Source: Brienomyrus brachyistius
Lineage: Eukaryota; Chordata; Actinopteri; Osteoglossiformes; Mormyridae
DNA length: 64,000 nucleotides
Assembly (NCBI RefSeq): GCF_023856365.1
Contig: NC_064541.1
Location: 25,026,214-25,090,213, forward strand
Direction: 5' to 3'
Numbering within the stretch: the stretch's first letter is position 1; every line of letters begins with the position of its first letter. Below are positions 22,477 to 34,990 of the stretch, one piece after another. The position numbers and the translations under genes were made by a program. Below the pieces are notes generated by a model. The model ran no database searches. It was not told the DNA's origin and was given only the letters and a program-made list of their open reading frames with translations.

Positions 22477-23972
22477 CACTACTCACAATAAGTTAGGGAT
22501 ATTGTGAGAGACTCAGTGGATGTCATGCATACGGTGTTTGTTACACTTCAGACATTTTTGGGATAGGGAGGCAATGTATTGGGGTGATAGACACACCTCA
22601 TCTTGTGTTTTCCATGTAATGGTCTCACTGTGTACAGGTGTGCCTTATTGGGGCCAATGCCACAACACAACCTTTTTCAATGTGGCATCAATTTCAACAG
22701 TCTGTGGGGATAAAAACCTGGTATTGTCAGCAAGTCATTCCAAGTTCATCGGTCAAACAGCCATGAACACACGACGTCACTTAACGGACGACCGGCGCCA
22801 CCTGACCATGGCGCCTTCGGGTCGGTGGCAGGCAGTCAGATGTTGCTCGTGAACTTGGTGTGTCTCAAAGTGTCATCAGCAGACTTGCATCAAGACACAG
22901 AACTACTGGCAGAGTTCAGGACAGACCCAGGAGTGGAGCCCTCACAGACCGCAACGATGACCAGTACCTAAGGACCACTGCACTCAGACATCATTATGCA
23001 ACGGCCACACAGTTGCAGGCCCATTTGCGAGATGCGCGGGGTACTACGGTTTCCAGACAAACCATTCGCAACCGACTCCACCGCTTTGGCTTGAATGCCA
23101 GATGGCCATTGCAGGTGACTCGACTGACACCAAGACACCACTGTGAACGTTTGCAGTGGGCACAATGGACAATGCAGCAGTGGTCTACCGTCCTGTTCAC
23201 TGATGAGTGTCGGGTCACCTTGCACAGAAATGATGGCCGTCAGCGTTGCTGGAGACGGCGAGGAGAGCGATACGCTGAGGTCAACATGGTCCCCAGGGTT
23301 TGCTTTGGTGAAGGAGGTGCAACAGTCTGGGCAGGCATCACTAGTCAGCGCGAAACAGATTTGGTTATTGTCCATGGCTCAGTCACTGCACGTTCTTACC
23401 TCAGAGACATCATTGAACCCATCATCATCCCCCAATTCCATCAGCACACCCCCAACTTTCTGTTCATGGATGATAATGCTCCACCACATCGTGGCAGAAT
23501 TGTCACGGCTCGACTTCAGGAAGTTGGAGTGCCTCATGGTATGGCCATCAATGTCCCTTGACCTGAACCCCATAGAGCACGTCTGGGACCAATTGAAGCA
23601 GAGACTGGATGATCGTACCCCACCCCCACGTGACCTGGCAGAACTGCGTGTAGCACTTGTGCAAGAGTGGAACACGTTGCCTCAGGACAACATCATGAGG
23701 CTAGTGAGGAGCATGAGATGCTGCTGTCAAGCTATCATTGCGGCAAATGGAGGAAACACCCACTACTGACATTGTCAATTTTTGTTATTTGGGGCTGTCC
23801 CTGTTATTGTCAAAATTTTTGGGGTAATAAATATTAAGCTAATGACAATGCTGTTTCTTCTCTACATTATTAGTAATATCAAAGGGAACTTTTACATATT
23901 TCATTAATATTCAGAGCAAATTGGAAAAGCACTCCTGTACATTACAATATCCCTAACTTATTGTGAGTAGTG
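22477..23972 (+). mobile_element. Tc1-type DNA transposon, full length
   Basis: Both ends carry the same inverted repeat of about 29 bp, beginning CACTACTCACAATAAGTTAG at the left and its reverse complement at the right. TA dinucleotides flank the element at 22475-22476 and 23973-23974, the Tc1/mariner target duplication. The 1496-bp length matches other Tc1 elements. The interior holds one transposase reading frame, now broken (separate entry). Matching ends mean the copy could still have been moved by a transposase supplied elsewhere. Confidence 0.95.
22763..23769 (+). pseudogene. Tc1-family DD34E transposase, broken by frameshifts
   Basis: The transposase would cut and rejoin DNA at its own inverted repeats in the nucleus. 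From an ATG at 22763 the frame is lost near 22815-22830, before the paired helix-turn-helix region. From there a long frame (to about 23540) gives [33 protein letters not shown], then catalytic aspartates in [12 protein letters not shown] and [13 protein letters not shown] second frame change near 23525-23545 moves the downstream part, with DLNPIEHVWDQL carrying the catalytic glutamate, to another frame ending at 23769. There are thus at least two disruptions and the protein cannot be made intact. Family identity is secure from the three catalytic blocks and the terminal repeats. Confidence 0.9.
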
Positions 23973-23974
23973 TA

Positions 23975-24194
23975 TATATATACTGCTAAGCCCAGTAATA
24001 TGACATTTTGAATGTTACAGTGTGTCATTCTTAAAGTAACCACTTCTAAAAAATCAGACACACTAACATCAACTTAATAAAACTTTGCTTAAAGTTCACT
24101 GATAGGTCATTCACAAGAAGCACTCAAGACAATACGATAAGATGACAGAGAATGAAATCACAATTTTTTCCCTCTATAAATAAATAATGTCCAG

Positions 24195-24269
<75 letters not shown>

Positions 24270-25488
24270 TCCTCCTTATTATTGTTGGTGTTGTTGTTGT
24301 GGGGCAACCCATCCAATGTGCCTTTGACCCTTCCTGGGAATAGTGGTTGGAACATGTGATTTATTGTATATTTTCAGACTAGTTTATATCATGAATCATA
24401 TAACTTAATAGAACTTCAGAAGCTATAAAACGTCCTGCTTTTCTGTACTATTTGGGACTGCAGAGCCCTGTTACTCAGTGGTTCAGGACAGACAGTGCCA
24501 ACCTGATAGGATTTTAGCACCAACAAGGTTTTTAACCAAAATGGCTGGTTTTCTGATCAGTCATGCAGTCTTTTTTGGATTTAAAGTTTTACTTGGATTT
24601 TATGATTTTCAGTTTGCAAGCAAAGCAGGCAATATAGTATCCCCTCAGAGATGCCCCCCGACCAGGAATGACCCCATTGCTTTGATAAGTTCTTAGAGTT
24701 TTTTACATCCACAGCTGTATAATTGAGTGCTTCCAATTGGCTACATGGTGCTTAGTGGATCTTTGATTTCTCCGCCTGGGGGCTTTGTGTTTCCATGCGT
24801 TTAAAGCAGTTTTTATTCCTAAGCTACACTGCCATATCTGAAGCAACCAAAACACTTAATAAATTCCCACTCCATCCATAACACCAGGCAGTTTCAGCAA
24901 TATGTTTAAGCTAAATTTTCTGTCATGTGTGAAATGCTAGTTTTATTTAATGTTTTATCAGCACTCATAATACTCAAATTACTATGATTTCAATGTGATG
25001 ATCCATTTCTCTGCACAACTGCAAATCAGTGTCATATGTCAACGTAATGTCCTGGATGGCAATTGGTCAATCCCTTGAATTATTTCACCATTTGTACCCA
25101 GATCTCTATCATTGTTAGTTGTTTATCATTATGTTTGTTAAAATAAACCTGAACTTGCTCACATATTTCTGTGGAAGGTCAACAAAAAAGGAAGTCACGT
25201 ACTGTACAACTTATCTACATTCCTCAAGTATCTGTGAATGTATGCTCTTAGTAATGTGGCAGTTATGTTATTAGGTATGCTGTCACTGTGAATTTAAGAG
25301 AACTGACGTTACTATGGAAATTCAATTTAATTATGTGGATTATTTGATTCTTGTCACAGAACGTAATGTAATTTGCAACTTCAAATATAATATACAACTT
25401 CATTGCTGTATTTCAACAGCACTCAAGTGCAAATGCACTACTGACTGTAAAATTACCATGTGTACATGTGCATAATGATAAAGTCAGT
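23975..25488. other. Intergenic stretch with one trinucleotide microsatellite
   Basis: Apart from the microsatellite at 24195-24269 I see no gene or recognised element. Confidence 0.4.
24195..24269. repeat. Compound (ACT)n(AAT)n microsatellite
   Basis: About fifteen ACT units run directly into about ten AAT units. A short TTGTTGTTGTTG-like run follows at about 24284-24300. Confidence 0.95.
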
Positions 25489-25715
25489 GCCAGTGCTCCC
25501 CTTGTTATTGAGTACGAGGTGCCGGTACCCCCCTTGTTATTCACTGCCAGTTGCCAGTACTCCCCTTGTTATTCACTGCCAGCTGCCAGTACTCCCCTTG
25601 TTATTAACTACCAGGTCCCAGTACTCCCCTTGTTATTCACTGCCAGTTGCCAGTACTCCCCTTTTTATTGAGTACCAGGTGCCAGTACTCCTCTTGTTAT
25701 TCACTGCTATTCAAA
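25489..25715. repeat. 32-bp minisatellite, about seven units
   Basis: The unit contains CTTGTTATTCACTGCCAG and CCAGTACTCCC and repeats every 32 bp (for example CTTGTTATT at 25501, 25533 and 25565). Two unit types alternate, one with TTCACTGCCAG and one with TGAGTACCAGG. It ends against a segment that is duplicated at 26860. Confidence 0.9.
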
Positions 25716-25810
25716 GGAGTTTACAAAGGAGGTCTCTTTTGCAAACATGACTGTTTCATTCTCATTATTATTACAGTCCTGTAAATTGTTCTAAAAAGTC
25801 ATTTTAAATT
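25713..25810 (+). repeat. Direct repeat copy 1 of a ~95-bp segment
   Basis: This segment (GTTTACAAAGGAGGTCTCTT, later CTGTAAATTGTTCTAAAAAG) recurs at about 26860-26955 with few differences. The two copies are about 1.15 kb apart in the same orientation. They could be ends of one unrecognised element or a local duplication. Confidence 0.8.
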
Positions 25811-26857
25811 ACTAACCTCATGCAAGGTGAACCGCCTTTTCAGGGAATTGGGTAGAAGGTGGGGTGAAAGGTCAAAAGCAGCAGAAGAACCAATAAGCTT
25901 TCCTCTAAAAAAGCATGAAGAAGGAAGCTTAGGCCTGGATTACTCAAAACAACATGGTCGTAAAAATGAGTTACAAATAGGGACTTTGTAGAACAGATTA
26001 TTTTCAGATTTTTTTATGTGTCTCATAGTTGATGGCCATAATTATCTGTTCTTTTCTCCAATCAGTCACCTTTTGTTTGGGTAAATGATAGTAGTAGTTA
26101 GTGAAACTAGTGCAAAGGCTGTTTGAACAAGAAATCTTCACACAAATGCCGATACTGTCTTCCCTTTAATAGAAACGTCAATACTTAATATAAATGTTTA
26201 TACTTAATATAAGCCCCTTAATGCTAATTTCACTCTTTCCCTTGTACTACACGGAACTTTATGAGTTTAAAGTTAATCTGACTGGTTTATGAATAAACAA
26301 TGTACAACTTTCCACTGTCCACATTTGTAACAAAATGATTTTCAAATTGCCACAGCAGCACTAAAACTACTTCGGTTTTCCATATTGTGTGTTAGTTTTT
26401 CCAAAAAATCAACAGGCTTCTCATTTCATCACTTTCTTAATTCACTGGACCAGACAAGACAACATTAGATGCTTGTGCACGATTGCTTGAAGTTGCTTTG
26501 GTGGAAGTGGAATAAAACATTGAATTGTTCTCTTTGACTTGATGCTTGAATGCACAGGAATAATAAATGTTTTCCTTTCTCCCACTTTTCCAAAGTCTGA
26601 TACAATAGAGAGTTTATCGCGTGCTTGTTAAGTCGGCCCATTTAGCCAATTATGTAAAACTGTATGCAGCTCAGGAGAACTGGGAAGTTTAACCACTACT
26701 GCACCATTTCCACTGAATGCTGAGCATTAGACACCAGAACCTCCAGTCGGGTACATTCATGCCACTCATTTGTTTTGTAAATTAGATTCTATTTGGCTGC
26801 TATCTCGACAACGTTTTAAATCGTTTAAATCTATATGCTGCAAATGAGTGCAGGTAA

Positions 26858-26955
26858 AGGGGTTTACAAAGGAGGTCTCTTTTACAAACACGACTGTTTC
26901 ATTCTCATTATTATTATAGTCCTGTAAATTGTTCTAAAAAGCCTTTTTAAATGAA
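26858..26955 (+). repeat. Direct repeat copy 2 of the ~95-bp segment
   Basis: Same orientation and nearly the same sequence as 25713-25810. The sequence between the copies encodes nothing I recognise. Confidence 0.8.
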
Positions 26956-27379
26956 TAGCAAGTTTGTAAACAGTGAACAGCTAGTAAACATTTAGTAAAT
27001 GGATTTCAGTCAAATGAAACAAGTTTATTAATGATTAAATTCTTTATGTCTGTTACCAGGCATGCAATATTTTATGTTACTTAATATTTGATAGTGAAGA
27101 TGAAGCATTTAGAGTACTGCATAAGTGCAACAATAATTACTTTCACGTTTTTGTTGGGCTCCAATTAGTGAAATATAGTCATTCTGAAAGCAGTAACATC
27201 AAGTTAAGGATCAAGATCTTTTTTCATTGTTATTGCGAAAAAACAAAAAAAAAATCAGGAAGGCTGAAATTATAATATTTAACACTTATATAATGATGAC
27301 ATTTTATAACACTTGCATGCTTGATACAGTAGGACTGTATTACGCATTAGTGTTGCATTACAATTGAGATGATGCAAAA

Positions 27380-28380
27380 TTCAAGGGTATAAACAATAAA
27401 TCCCTGGACAAAACAAGTAGCCTTAAGTAATATACTGACAGAGTACTGGACAGAGTAAAGTGCAGAAACAGACAATGGACAAAGAATGTACAATCAAGAC
27501 AGAAAGTGCAGTAACAGACAATGGACAAAGATTGTACAATTAATATGATAAGTGCAGTAACAGACAATGGACAAAGAATGTACAATCAAGACAGAAAGTG
27601 CAGTAACAGACAATGGACAAAGAATGTAAAATCAAGATGTACAATATGTACTTAACAGTAGATATTGCAGAACAACAATATAATACAGTAGCAATGGAGC
27701 GCAGCCAAGTCTGGCTTTAGGTATAGGCTTTAGGTATAGGCTGAACAGGCGGTTGCCTATAGGGCTCTCGAATTACCTGCATTTGTTCATCGGCTTCCTG
27801 GGTGGGGTCCCTGAAAAGGGAGAGCTGGCCCTGAGTGCACAGTTGGAGCTCAGTTGCTGGAATGGCTTTGCAGGATGAGGGAATGGCATCATGCCATTAA
27901 TAGCGGTAGGATGCTAGCGACAGCAGGCAGAGCTCTGGGGAAGAAGCTCTTTCTGAGTTGAGTCCAGAGGGCTTTTTATGTTTCTGTATCTTTTACCAGA
28001 TACCACAGGCCACGGCCAGGCTGAGTTGGGTCTGTGACAGTACTGATGTCCTCCATGTCTGTCAACTTTAGTCCAATGTTCTGTTCGACTGCCTTAATGA
28101 CTCGCCGCAGGGCTTTCCGATCAGCAGCAGAACAGCTGGTGTATAGACCTGTGTTACAGTAGGTCAGGATACTCTTGGTAGTGCACTGGTAAATGTTTAC
28201 CTGCAGTTGTTGAGGCAGACAGACTCTCTTTAACCTCCTTAAGAAATAGAAACATTGTTGTGCTACTTTGAACTGGCAGACCATGTGAGGTGCTTGGTGA
28301 TGGGAAGGAGCTTGAATTTGGAGAAGACATTTAGGGGCACATTTCTTACACTTGGATCTCCTAAACTGTATCATTAGCTT
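27380..28380 (-). mobile_element. L2/Rex-type LINE, C-terminal ORF2 and 3' region, minus strand
   Basis: A minus-strand frame from about 28300 to 27990 reads AQQCFYFLRRLKRVCLP, then CTTKSILTYCNTGLYTSCSA and DRKALRRVIKAVEQNIGLKL. This is the conserved C-terminal end of teleost L2/Rex LINE ORF2 (family text AQQRLYFLRRL...SILT...W). It continues as ISTVTDPTQPGRGLW. The region to its left (27380-27980) fits the 3' untranslated part, with GGGAAGAAGCTCTTTCTGAG at 27939-27958. A 46-bp tandem lies inside that part. Confidence 0.75.
27460..27640. repeat. 46-bp tandem repeat, four units, in the LINE 3' region
   Basis: Units contain ACAGACAATGGACAAAGA and TGTACAATCAAGACAGAAAG with a period of about 45-46 bp. 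One unit has diverged (TTAATATGATAA). Confidence 0.85.
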
Positions 28381-29947
28381 CAGTTGTTCTTGTTGTTGTT
28401 TCTGCTGAAGGCCAGTTCTAATTACATAAATCAGAAGGATGGTATCAGAGATGACTTCGCGAATGAATACATTCTGCTCGGCACTTAGCTTGGTCTATTT
28501 CTGGTAGCATCATCATAAATTAAAGTCGCCTCCTTTAATTTTCTCCCCACATGCTGTTCCATCAATTTATTGACCAGTGTTACATTTATTAACACAGATA
28601 ATAGTCATGTCAGTTCAGGGGGAGCAGAGCAGTAATTAGACTTTGTAAAAATGTATTTTACAGAGCCTGATAAATTCTATTATAAAGCCCATTTATATTA
28701 CATTGCGTTGCCTGAGTAAAATCGGAATTAAATCTACAGTTACTCTGTTAGCAGTTTCAAGTTAAACCGTGCTAAACAAATCTGTCTTGCGTGTGTGAAA
28801 TACAGTTCCATTTTTTCTCTTCCCCATTCCTTCTGCATCTCTTTTCCCTTCTTCCCATCCTTCTGTTTTCTGTACTTCTTTGGCTTCACCTGATCAGCTG
28901 CGTCCCCTGACACTTGCGTTAGACTCACGCTCTAAAATCCTAAGGGTTTTATTAGCTTGCGGACACGTCACACAAAATTTTGGTTTTGACAATAACACGA
29001 CTATTTTTTTTGTTCATCTCTTTTCTAACTTACTTTAACAGAAATGGCTCTAATGTTGTTTTTGCTAGATGTGTGTTTGGGGCAATAGTAATGCTGGACA
29101 ACAACAAATAAACAAGAAATAATAATGAACAATAACATTAGTCATTAACCTTAATGTCAAAGTAATAAAAAAAGAGTCAAAGTAACTGTAAATATAAAAT
29201 GGAGGTTAACAAGATATTAAATGCATAAACGTTTTAATGTAAACTATTATCAGAATCATTTTAAATTCATAATCAACTTGAAACCCAAAACTTCCTTTCA
29301 ATGTACCGCAAATGTACCGGTTATCGTTGGAAATGCCTTATTTCCCCATAGTATCATCTACTGCATTTGACTTGTTCTGGTGCAATCAAGGGAGATGGTG
29401 CTTCCTGTCGAGTGGTAGGGGGCAGGGTCTCGGCAGGTGTCCCTCATCTGTTCCCTCTTTCTGAGTGTGTGAGGGTGCCCGATACAGCCATTACAGCAGG
29501 CCTGTGTGCAGCAGATCGCTCGCCAAGTGTGCTGATTCCCATCACAGCACACAGCTATTGACGTTCCCAGCTTCCTGTGCTCCACTTATGGAGCAATTAT
29601 CCTTTAACTACCCCGGGCTCAACTCGCCGATCTGAACTGTCACATCTTATTGAGAGCAAAAAAAAAAAAAAAAAATCTTAGCAAATAGCAAGAAAGTAGC
29701 AATTTGATTTTAGTGTTGGAGAATAAAGAACATTGGTGGTGGCACACGTACGGACAGGATATCGGACACTGCAAACTACTCTGGCTCAGTGCCAGGCATG
29801 TCCCCCCCCACTGATGGAACATCAGCACCATCACAGCTCCTCAATGGGCTAGTTGCTGAAGCCACAGATCGGGTCCCCTGACAGCTGCCTCTGAGGTAGA
29901 CTCTTGTGCTCCTCTACTTAACTTTGGGATGTTTCTGTACAGTGATT
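28381..29947. other. Unassigned intergenic stretch
   Basis: No gene is supported. A poly(A)17 run at about 29659-29675 is the only simple repeat of note. Confidence 0.4.
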
Positions 29948-30079
29948 GACATAACTGGTATGCAAGTATGCATTTGTGGTATAAAGGTTAAAATGCGCGG
30001 TAAGTCCGAATTTCGTCAAGGAATTACTGAGCATTTTAACCTTTATGCCATGAATGCATATTTGTGTGCCAGTTATGTC
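29948..30079. repeat. 132-bp inverted repeat with 49-bp arms
   Basis: The left arm (29948-29996) begins GACATAACTGG and ends GGTTAAAATGC. The right arm (30031-30079) is its reverse complement with seven mismatches in 49 positions. A 34-bp spacer separates them. It is probably a small fold-back MITE, but I see no target duplication. Confidence 0.85.
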
Positions 30080-31799
30080 CATCTCTATTTATGCATATGC
30101 TAACAATACAATAATTCTGCTTTTTAAAATAACCAATCAAAATAATGATATAATATTTCTATAGAAGTCCATGTTTAAAACATAGTATGATCCAGGCACG
30201 ATTTACATTATATGGGGAGTTTTGCATTCTGATGCCTGCCCTCTAAGCTGATCATTGTTAACACTCTGCTGCACTGGCCGTAACGGTTGTAGATATTTTA
30301 GTCCCAGCCATACCCACAGGCAGGATATGATTCCAGAACCCGTGAACGTGAAATATAGACACAGTCAGTCATGTGACTGTAGTGTACTGGAGATTAGGGA
30401 GCAACCTAATGGGTAGCTTAGAGACAAATTAAGCTCTAAATAGCAGGAAACTTTGCCGCTGGTGAAGCATTTCTTTTTTGTTTTCAGATGTTATACGTTA
30501 TTACATTTGGGATATATATCTAAGTGACTTGTTCGCAGTCTAGCTGTAGCCCAGGTGCCCATTATCAATGTGCTGTTTTGCATTTAGATTGGATTTTCGT
30601 TCGAGCAGATGAGGCCACCGACCCCTTCTCTTCAGGTTAACTCCGTGGAGATTCCCACAACAGTGATCCCATGAATGACCAATGACTGTGGAAGTTTTGC
30701 CCCCCACTCTGTTCATTGTTTGGTATTCATTCAGTTTACCTCTGTTTTCAATCAGATACATAGGTTTTGTCCCTTTAAAGGTATACTGCTTTAAAGTCCA
30801 TTTTAGCCATTGCAGTACAGGGTATTAGCTGTAAGTTTTCTCTCTGTTTCTATCAGGAAAGTCTTTTTTTACCCTGTTTTCTTTACATATATTTTTAATG
30901 CCAACTTTCTATCAATATTATGCTGATAACCTGACACCATAAGTTTGCTTAAGTTAGCTATCTCAGCTGATAAGGTCCATCAATCCTGTATAATCACCAT
31001 AAAGCTGCAAACCATATAAATCTTCCCGAAATAAATCATGCTGCATGCATCACAGATCGCTAATCTAGCATTGTTGCAAACGAAGGTAGCCAGTCTGTTT
31101 TTTTTGCCTGAAAAGCAGCATCCTGCTGAATGAATTCATCCCACTAAAATGTCATAATGCCATAAAATTATATGCAATTGCTGTGTCCCATTCAAACCTC
31201 ACATATCATTAATCCTCACACACTAATTTACAGAAAATTACTGGAAAGCTTTTGAAAAACTCCCAGAAAATAAAGTTCACAACATGCTTTTTGGTTTTGT
31301 TTCTGAATATTAAATAAAAGATGAAAAATGACAGACATACTTCTGTTTTTTTTTGTTTATTTTTTTTGCAAAACACTACCTCTGTGTTGTATATGATGTG
31401 TCGGTCCAGGCATTGAAAATTGCTACTCAGATACCCCCAACATTTTCTGGGATTCAACTTGCAGGGAAGAAAATTATAAACTTACAAGTCTACAAAAAAA
31501 GTGGTTTTTGTAAATTTTGGTCAAGGCCATGCTTGCTTACATTTTTTCACCATTGCCTGACATTTCTCCTTACGTTTTTAAAACTGCAGGAAAATTGTAC
31601 ATTCTATTCAAAAACATATTATCTTCCTGCAAAATGAGATCACCCAATCTACATTGTACCTGGCCCCCACGGCTCCCCCTGCTGGTGGTCCACCCACAGG
31701 CGGTCAGACCCATGTTTTCATGGTCATACCCAGCTAGGCCCCATGGATGGAGGTCCAGCCATCAGGCACTCCTCCTCCTAGTTTGAACACATAACCCCT
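30080..31799. other. Unassigned intergenic stretch
   Basis: No gene is supported. A GC-richer segment at about 31660-31790 with GGCCCCCACGGCTCCCCCTG looks like part of a dispersed repeat leading into the LINE fragment that follows, but I cannot name it. Confidence 0.35.
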
Positions 31800-32115
31800 G
31801 TTCTTAGTTCCCTGCACTGGCTTCCTGTCTGGTTTAGAGCTGACGTCAACGTTCTCCTACTTACTTATAAGGCACTTAAAGGTCTAACTCCTGCCTACCT
31901 GACAGAATTATTTCAAGTTTACAAGCCACATCGTCCACTTAGATCACAGAATGCAGATTTTCTTGTCGTTCCACATATAAAGTGACAGTGGGTGGTAAAG
32001 CAGTCTGCTAGAGGGCCCCTATATTGTGGGATGGTTAATCAGTCTATGTTCGGGATGCCGACTTCGGTCTCAGTCTTTAAATCTCGACTGAAGACCCATT
32101 ACTTCAGTTTAGCTT
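31800..32115 (+). mobile_element. L2-clade LINE ORF2 C-terminus, 5'-truncated
   Basis: The plus strand reads LHWLPVWFRADVNVLLLTYK, then ALKGLTPAYLTEL and PHRPLRSQNADFLVVPHIK, followed by a stop. After frame changes, RAPILWDG-like and LKTHYF-like text follows. This is the diagnostic C-terminal block of L2-clade LINEs (LHWLPV...ILLLTYKAL.G.AP.YL). A 3' untranslated tail probably continues to about 32340. Confidence 0.85.
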
Positions 32116-34631
32116 ACCTGCAACCTAACACACTATGACTGCTGGTGCTGCTGTACATGTCATTTTTATCTACTGTGCTTGTCCATTTATGTGTCAATAC
32201 ATGTTTTGACCATCCATGCTCTCTGCCTTCCCACATGTCCTGGTGGTACCTGGCGTGGGCACCCCCGCTGCCGTGGGTAACGTGTCAATTCGTGCGTACT
32301 CATCAGGAGATGATGATTTGTACCTAGGAAAAAATTGTTTTCCAATGCAACATGAAGAGAGCACACAAACTCAAAAATCCAACCATGGAAGTATGGGTGT
32401 GACTGTCCACTGAGCCATTATACCTTTATCAGTCTATGTTTAAGGGTATACTCTACACAGATCTTCAGTTCATTGGAAGTCACTCAAGCATATTCTGACC
32501 TATGACCAAACAACCCACTGGAATATTGGAATGCTTACAGTAAGCCAAGAGATAAGATACAAATACAAATGTGAGGAAACAGCTCATTTGTTGTTGATCC
32601 ATTGTGTTGTCTTTACAGTGGCATACTTTTCTATTTTAAAACCTTTGTAAATGAGAACCCATGACAAAAGGTTAAATTATTGTGCACTATGACATAGATT
32701 TGGTTTACTATATATAAATGGCACTTGATTATGGAGTTATTTATAAATACGTCGAAAAGCTATGTGCGGAGAAAGTGAATGAATCTGCAGCTGGGATCAG
32801 GAAACCAGAACGAGATGTGAGAAGGACCTCCTGAGTGCCTCAGCTGGCAAAGGCTGCCTTCTGAGATGCCATCGCACCCCAAGTCTCCTATCTCGTCTTG
32901 AGTGTTAGCTGCTGTATGGCCAGTTGATGTTGATTGAAATAATAGGCATCACTTAGAAAGGTCAGGAACCCGCAGATGCTCTCTATCATTGCTGTCTTTC
33001 TTTCCCAAGGCTAAATGATCCTCGGAGTAAGCAAGAAATTGAACTTAATCTGGGATATACAGCAAGGACAGTCAAATCTGGTGTGAATATATATAAACAC
33101 AAAGCTTTATATAGATTATTATTCTGTCTACCTGCAGGGAGGTATCTAAAATATTTTCTTGTCTTAAATTTTAGTATAAAGCTATATTGAGCTTTATTTA
33201 GCTATACCTTCTGGGAGACATTATTAGCAGAACAGTGTTTCAAGTGTCCTGTGACAAACTTACTGGTCAAGGTGAGATTTATTCTGGGTGAGTACTGCTC
33301 AAGGTGTGATGTACTCAGAGTGAGTACTGAGAGTGGGATTTGCTGTGGGTGAGAACTGCTCAAGGTGTGATGTACTCAGAGTGAGTACTAATAGTGGGAT
33401 TTGCTGTGGGTGAGTACTGCTTAATGAAGCCATCTTTGCTGGTTTGTGTTGCATATTTGAGTGCTGTCTGTAGTATATGTAAAACCAGTGCAAAACTGAC
33501 TAAAAGCATTGTGATTAATATACGTCAGCACTGTGCTGCACATATGAACCCTTCTTAATGGGTTAAGTAATGCTATCATGGTGACTAATTAATCAATTCA
33601 ATAATAAATATTTATAGCATATCTGCTCTCCATAGTTAGCATGTATGCTAATGTGTACATAGATATGGAACGAGGTTGTATCCCTCTTCCGTCTAATTTA
33701 CATTTCAAAGTACTGCCCATATGGTGTTTTGAAATGATGCAAGCCTCATTAAACACCTGATGAAATATTAGTGTTTCTCAGAAGCCACTGATCATGAGTG
33801 TTTAATATTCTCACCTGCAACTTGAATTTAAAGTGAGAATTAAGTTGGTCAGCTACAAAGTGAATTTATTAAATATACAAATTTAAATTAAAATTATGTG
33901 ATTAAATATGGCTACATTTAAAAATGGCCAGACATTTAATAATGGTAAGTAATGGAAAGTTGCGTGAATGAAAATAAGGAATCTGCTCATTCAGGACCCA
34001 GTTTATGATGGCAAAACTTACATGGAATGTGTCGATGTGTGTGAGAGAGAAAGGCAGTTATATGTACATATGTGCAGGAATGTTCTTGTAACTGCAGGCC
34101 TATATGTGTGTGTGTGTGCGTGATGATGATGTACAGTTACTGTCTTAGGTCGCCAAGGTGTGTTAGCATTGCCATTGTGTTAGCCAAAGTCTCTCTTAAA
34201 ACCATCCAAGTGTTTGCAGTTACTGTCCAATATACATCTGCATTTGTTAACTAGAGGACTAGCAAAGCATGTCTCATTATTCAGTGCCTCACTGAGTTAT
34301 TTAACAGATTAATTAATTAAATGAGCTATTGGTGAAATTTAAAAAATACATGGAATGGCTGGAGTGCCCCTGAAGAGAGGTTTGGGAACCAATGCAGTGT
34401 TCTTAAAGCCATCCAACAAAATTATAGTAACTTTTTGCTAAAGAGAAGGAATTACTGTTACTTTTTATTGTCTTCTGTTGTGTTCTTGTATTCTATTCAT
34501 TTGCACATATATAAAAATGTTAAATTCTAATGTTAAATTTCTGAGCAAATATATACTTACTGCACAGATACAACATTTTAAATCACTTTAAACATTTTCT
34601 TTGACTGCCTGAGACTGAATGTGTACATGTG
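32116..34631. other. Intergenic stretch with one short tandem repeat
   Basis: Beyond the LINE tail and the 61-bp tandem at 33290-33421 I see no gene or recognised element. Confidence 0.4.
33290..33421. repeat. 61-bp tandem repeat, about 2.2 units
   Basis: The unit starts GAGTACTGCTCAAGGTGTGA and recurs at 33290, 33351 and (partly) 33412. Shorter GAGTACT motifs recur inside the unit. Confidence 0.9.
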
Positions 34632-34990
34632 GGAGTTTGTAATGATGGTGTGTGTATGCAGTCAGAAGCATGTGGGAATGTGTAATGATGGTGTGTGTAT
34701 GCAGTCAGAAGCATGTGGGAATGTGTAATGATGGTGTGTGTATGCAGTCAGAAGCATGTGGGAATGTGTAATGATGGTGTGTGTATGCAGTCAGAAGCAT
34801 GTGGGAATGTGTAATGATGGTGTGTGTATGCAGTCAGAAGCATGTGGGAATGTGTAATGATGGTGTGTGTATGCAGTCAGAAGCATGTGGGAATGTGTAA
34901 TGATGGTGTGTATGCAGTCAGAAGCATGTGGGAATGTGTAATGATGGTGTGTGTATGCAGTCAGAAGCATGTGGGAATGTGTAATGATGG
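34632..34990. repeat. 43-bp minisatellite, eight units
   Basis: The unit contains GTATGCAGTCAGAAGCATG and GGGAATGTGTAATGATGG. GTCAGAAG occurs at 34661, 34704, 34747, 34790, 34833, 34876, 34917 and 34960, so seven spacings comprise six of 43 bp and one of 41 bp. Units are nearly identical. Confidence 0.97.

Noticed and set aside
22968..23375. Minus-strand frames inside the Tc1 element
   Set aside because: They are antisense shadows of the transposase, whose catalytic blocks are on the plus strand.
24158..24355. Minus-strand frame with poly-Leu and poly-Val
   Set aside because: It is a translation of the (ACT)n(AAT)n microsatellite.
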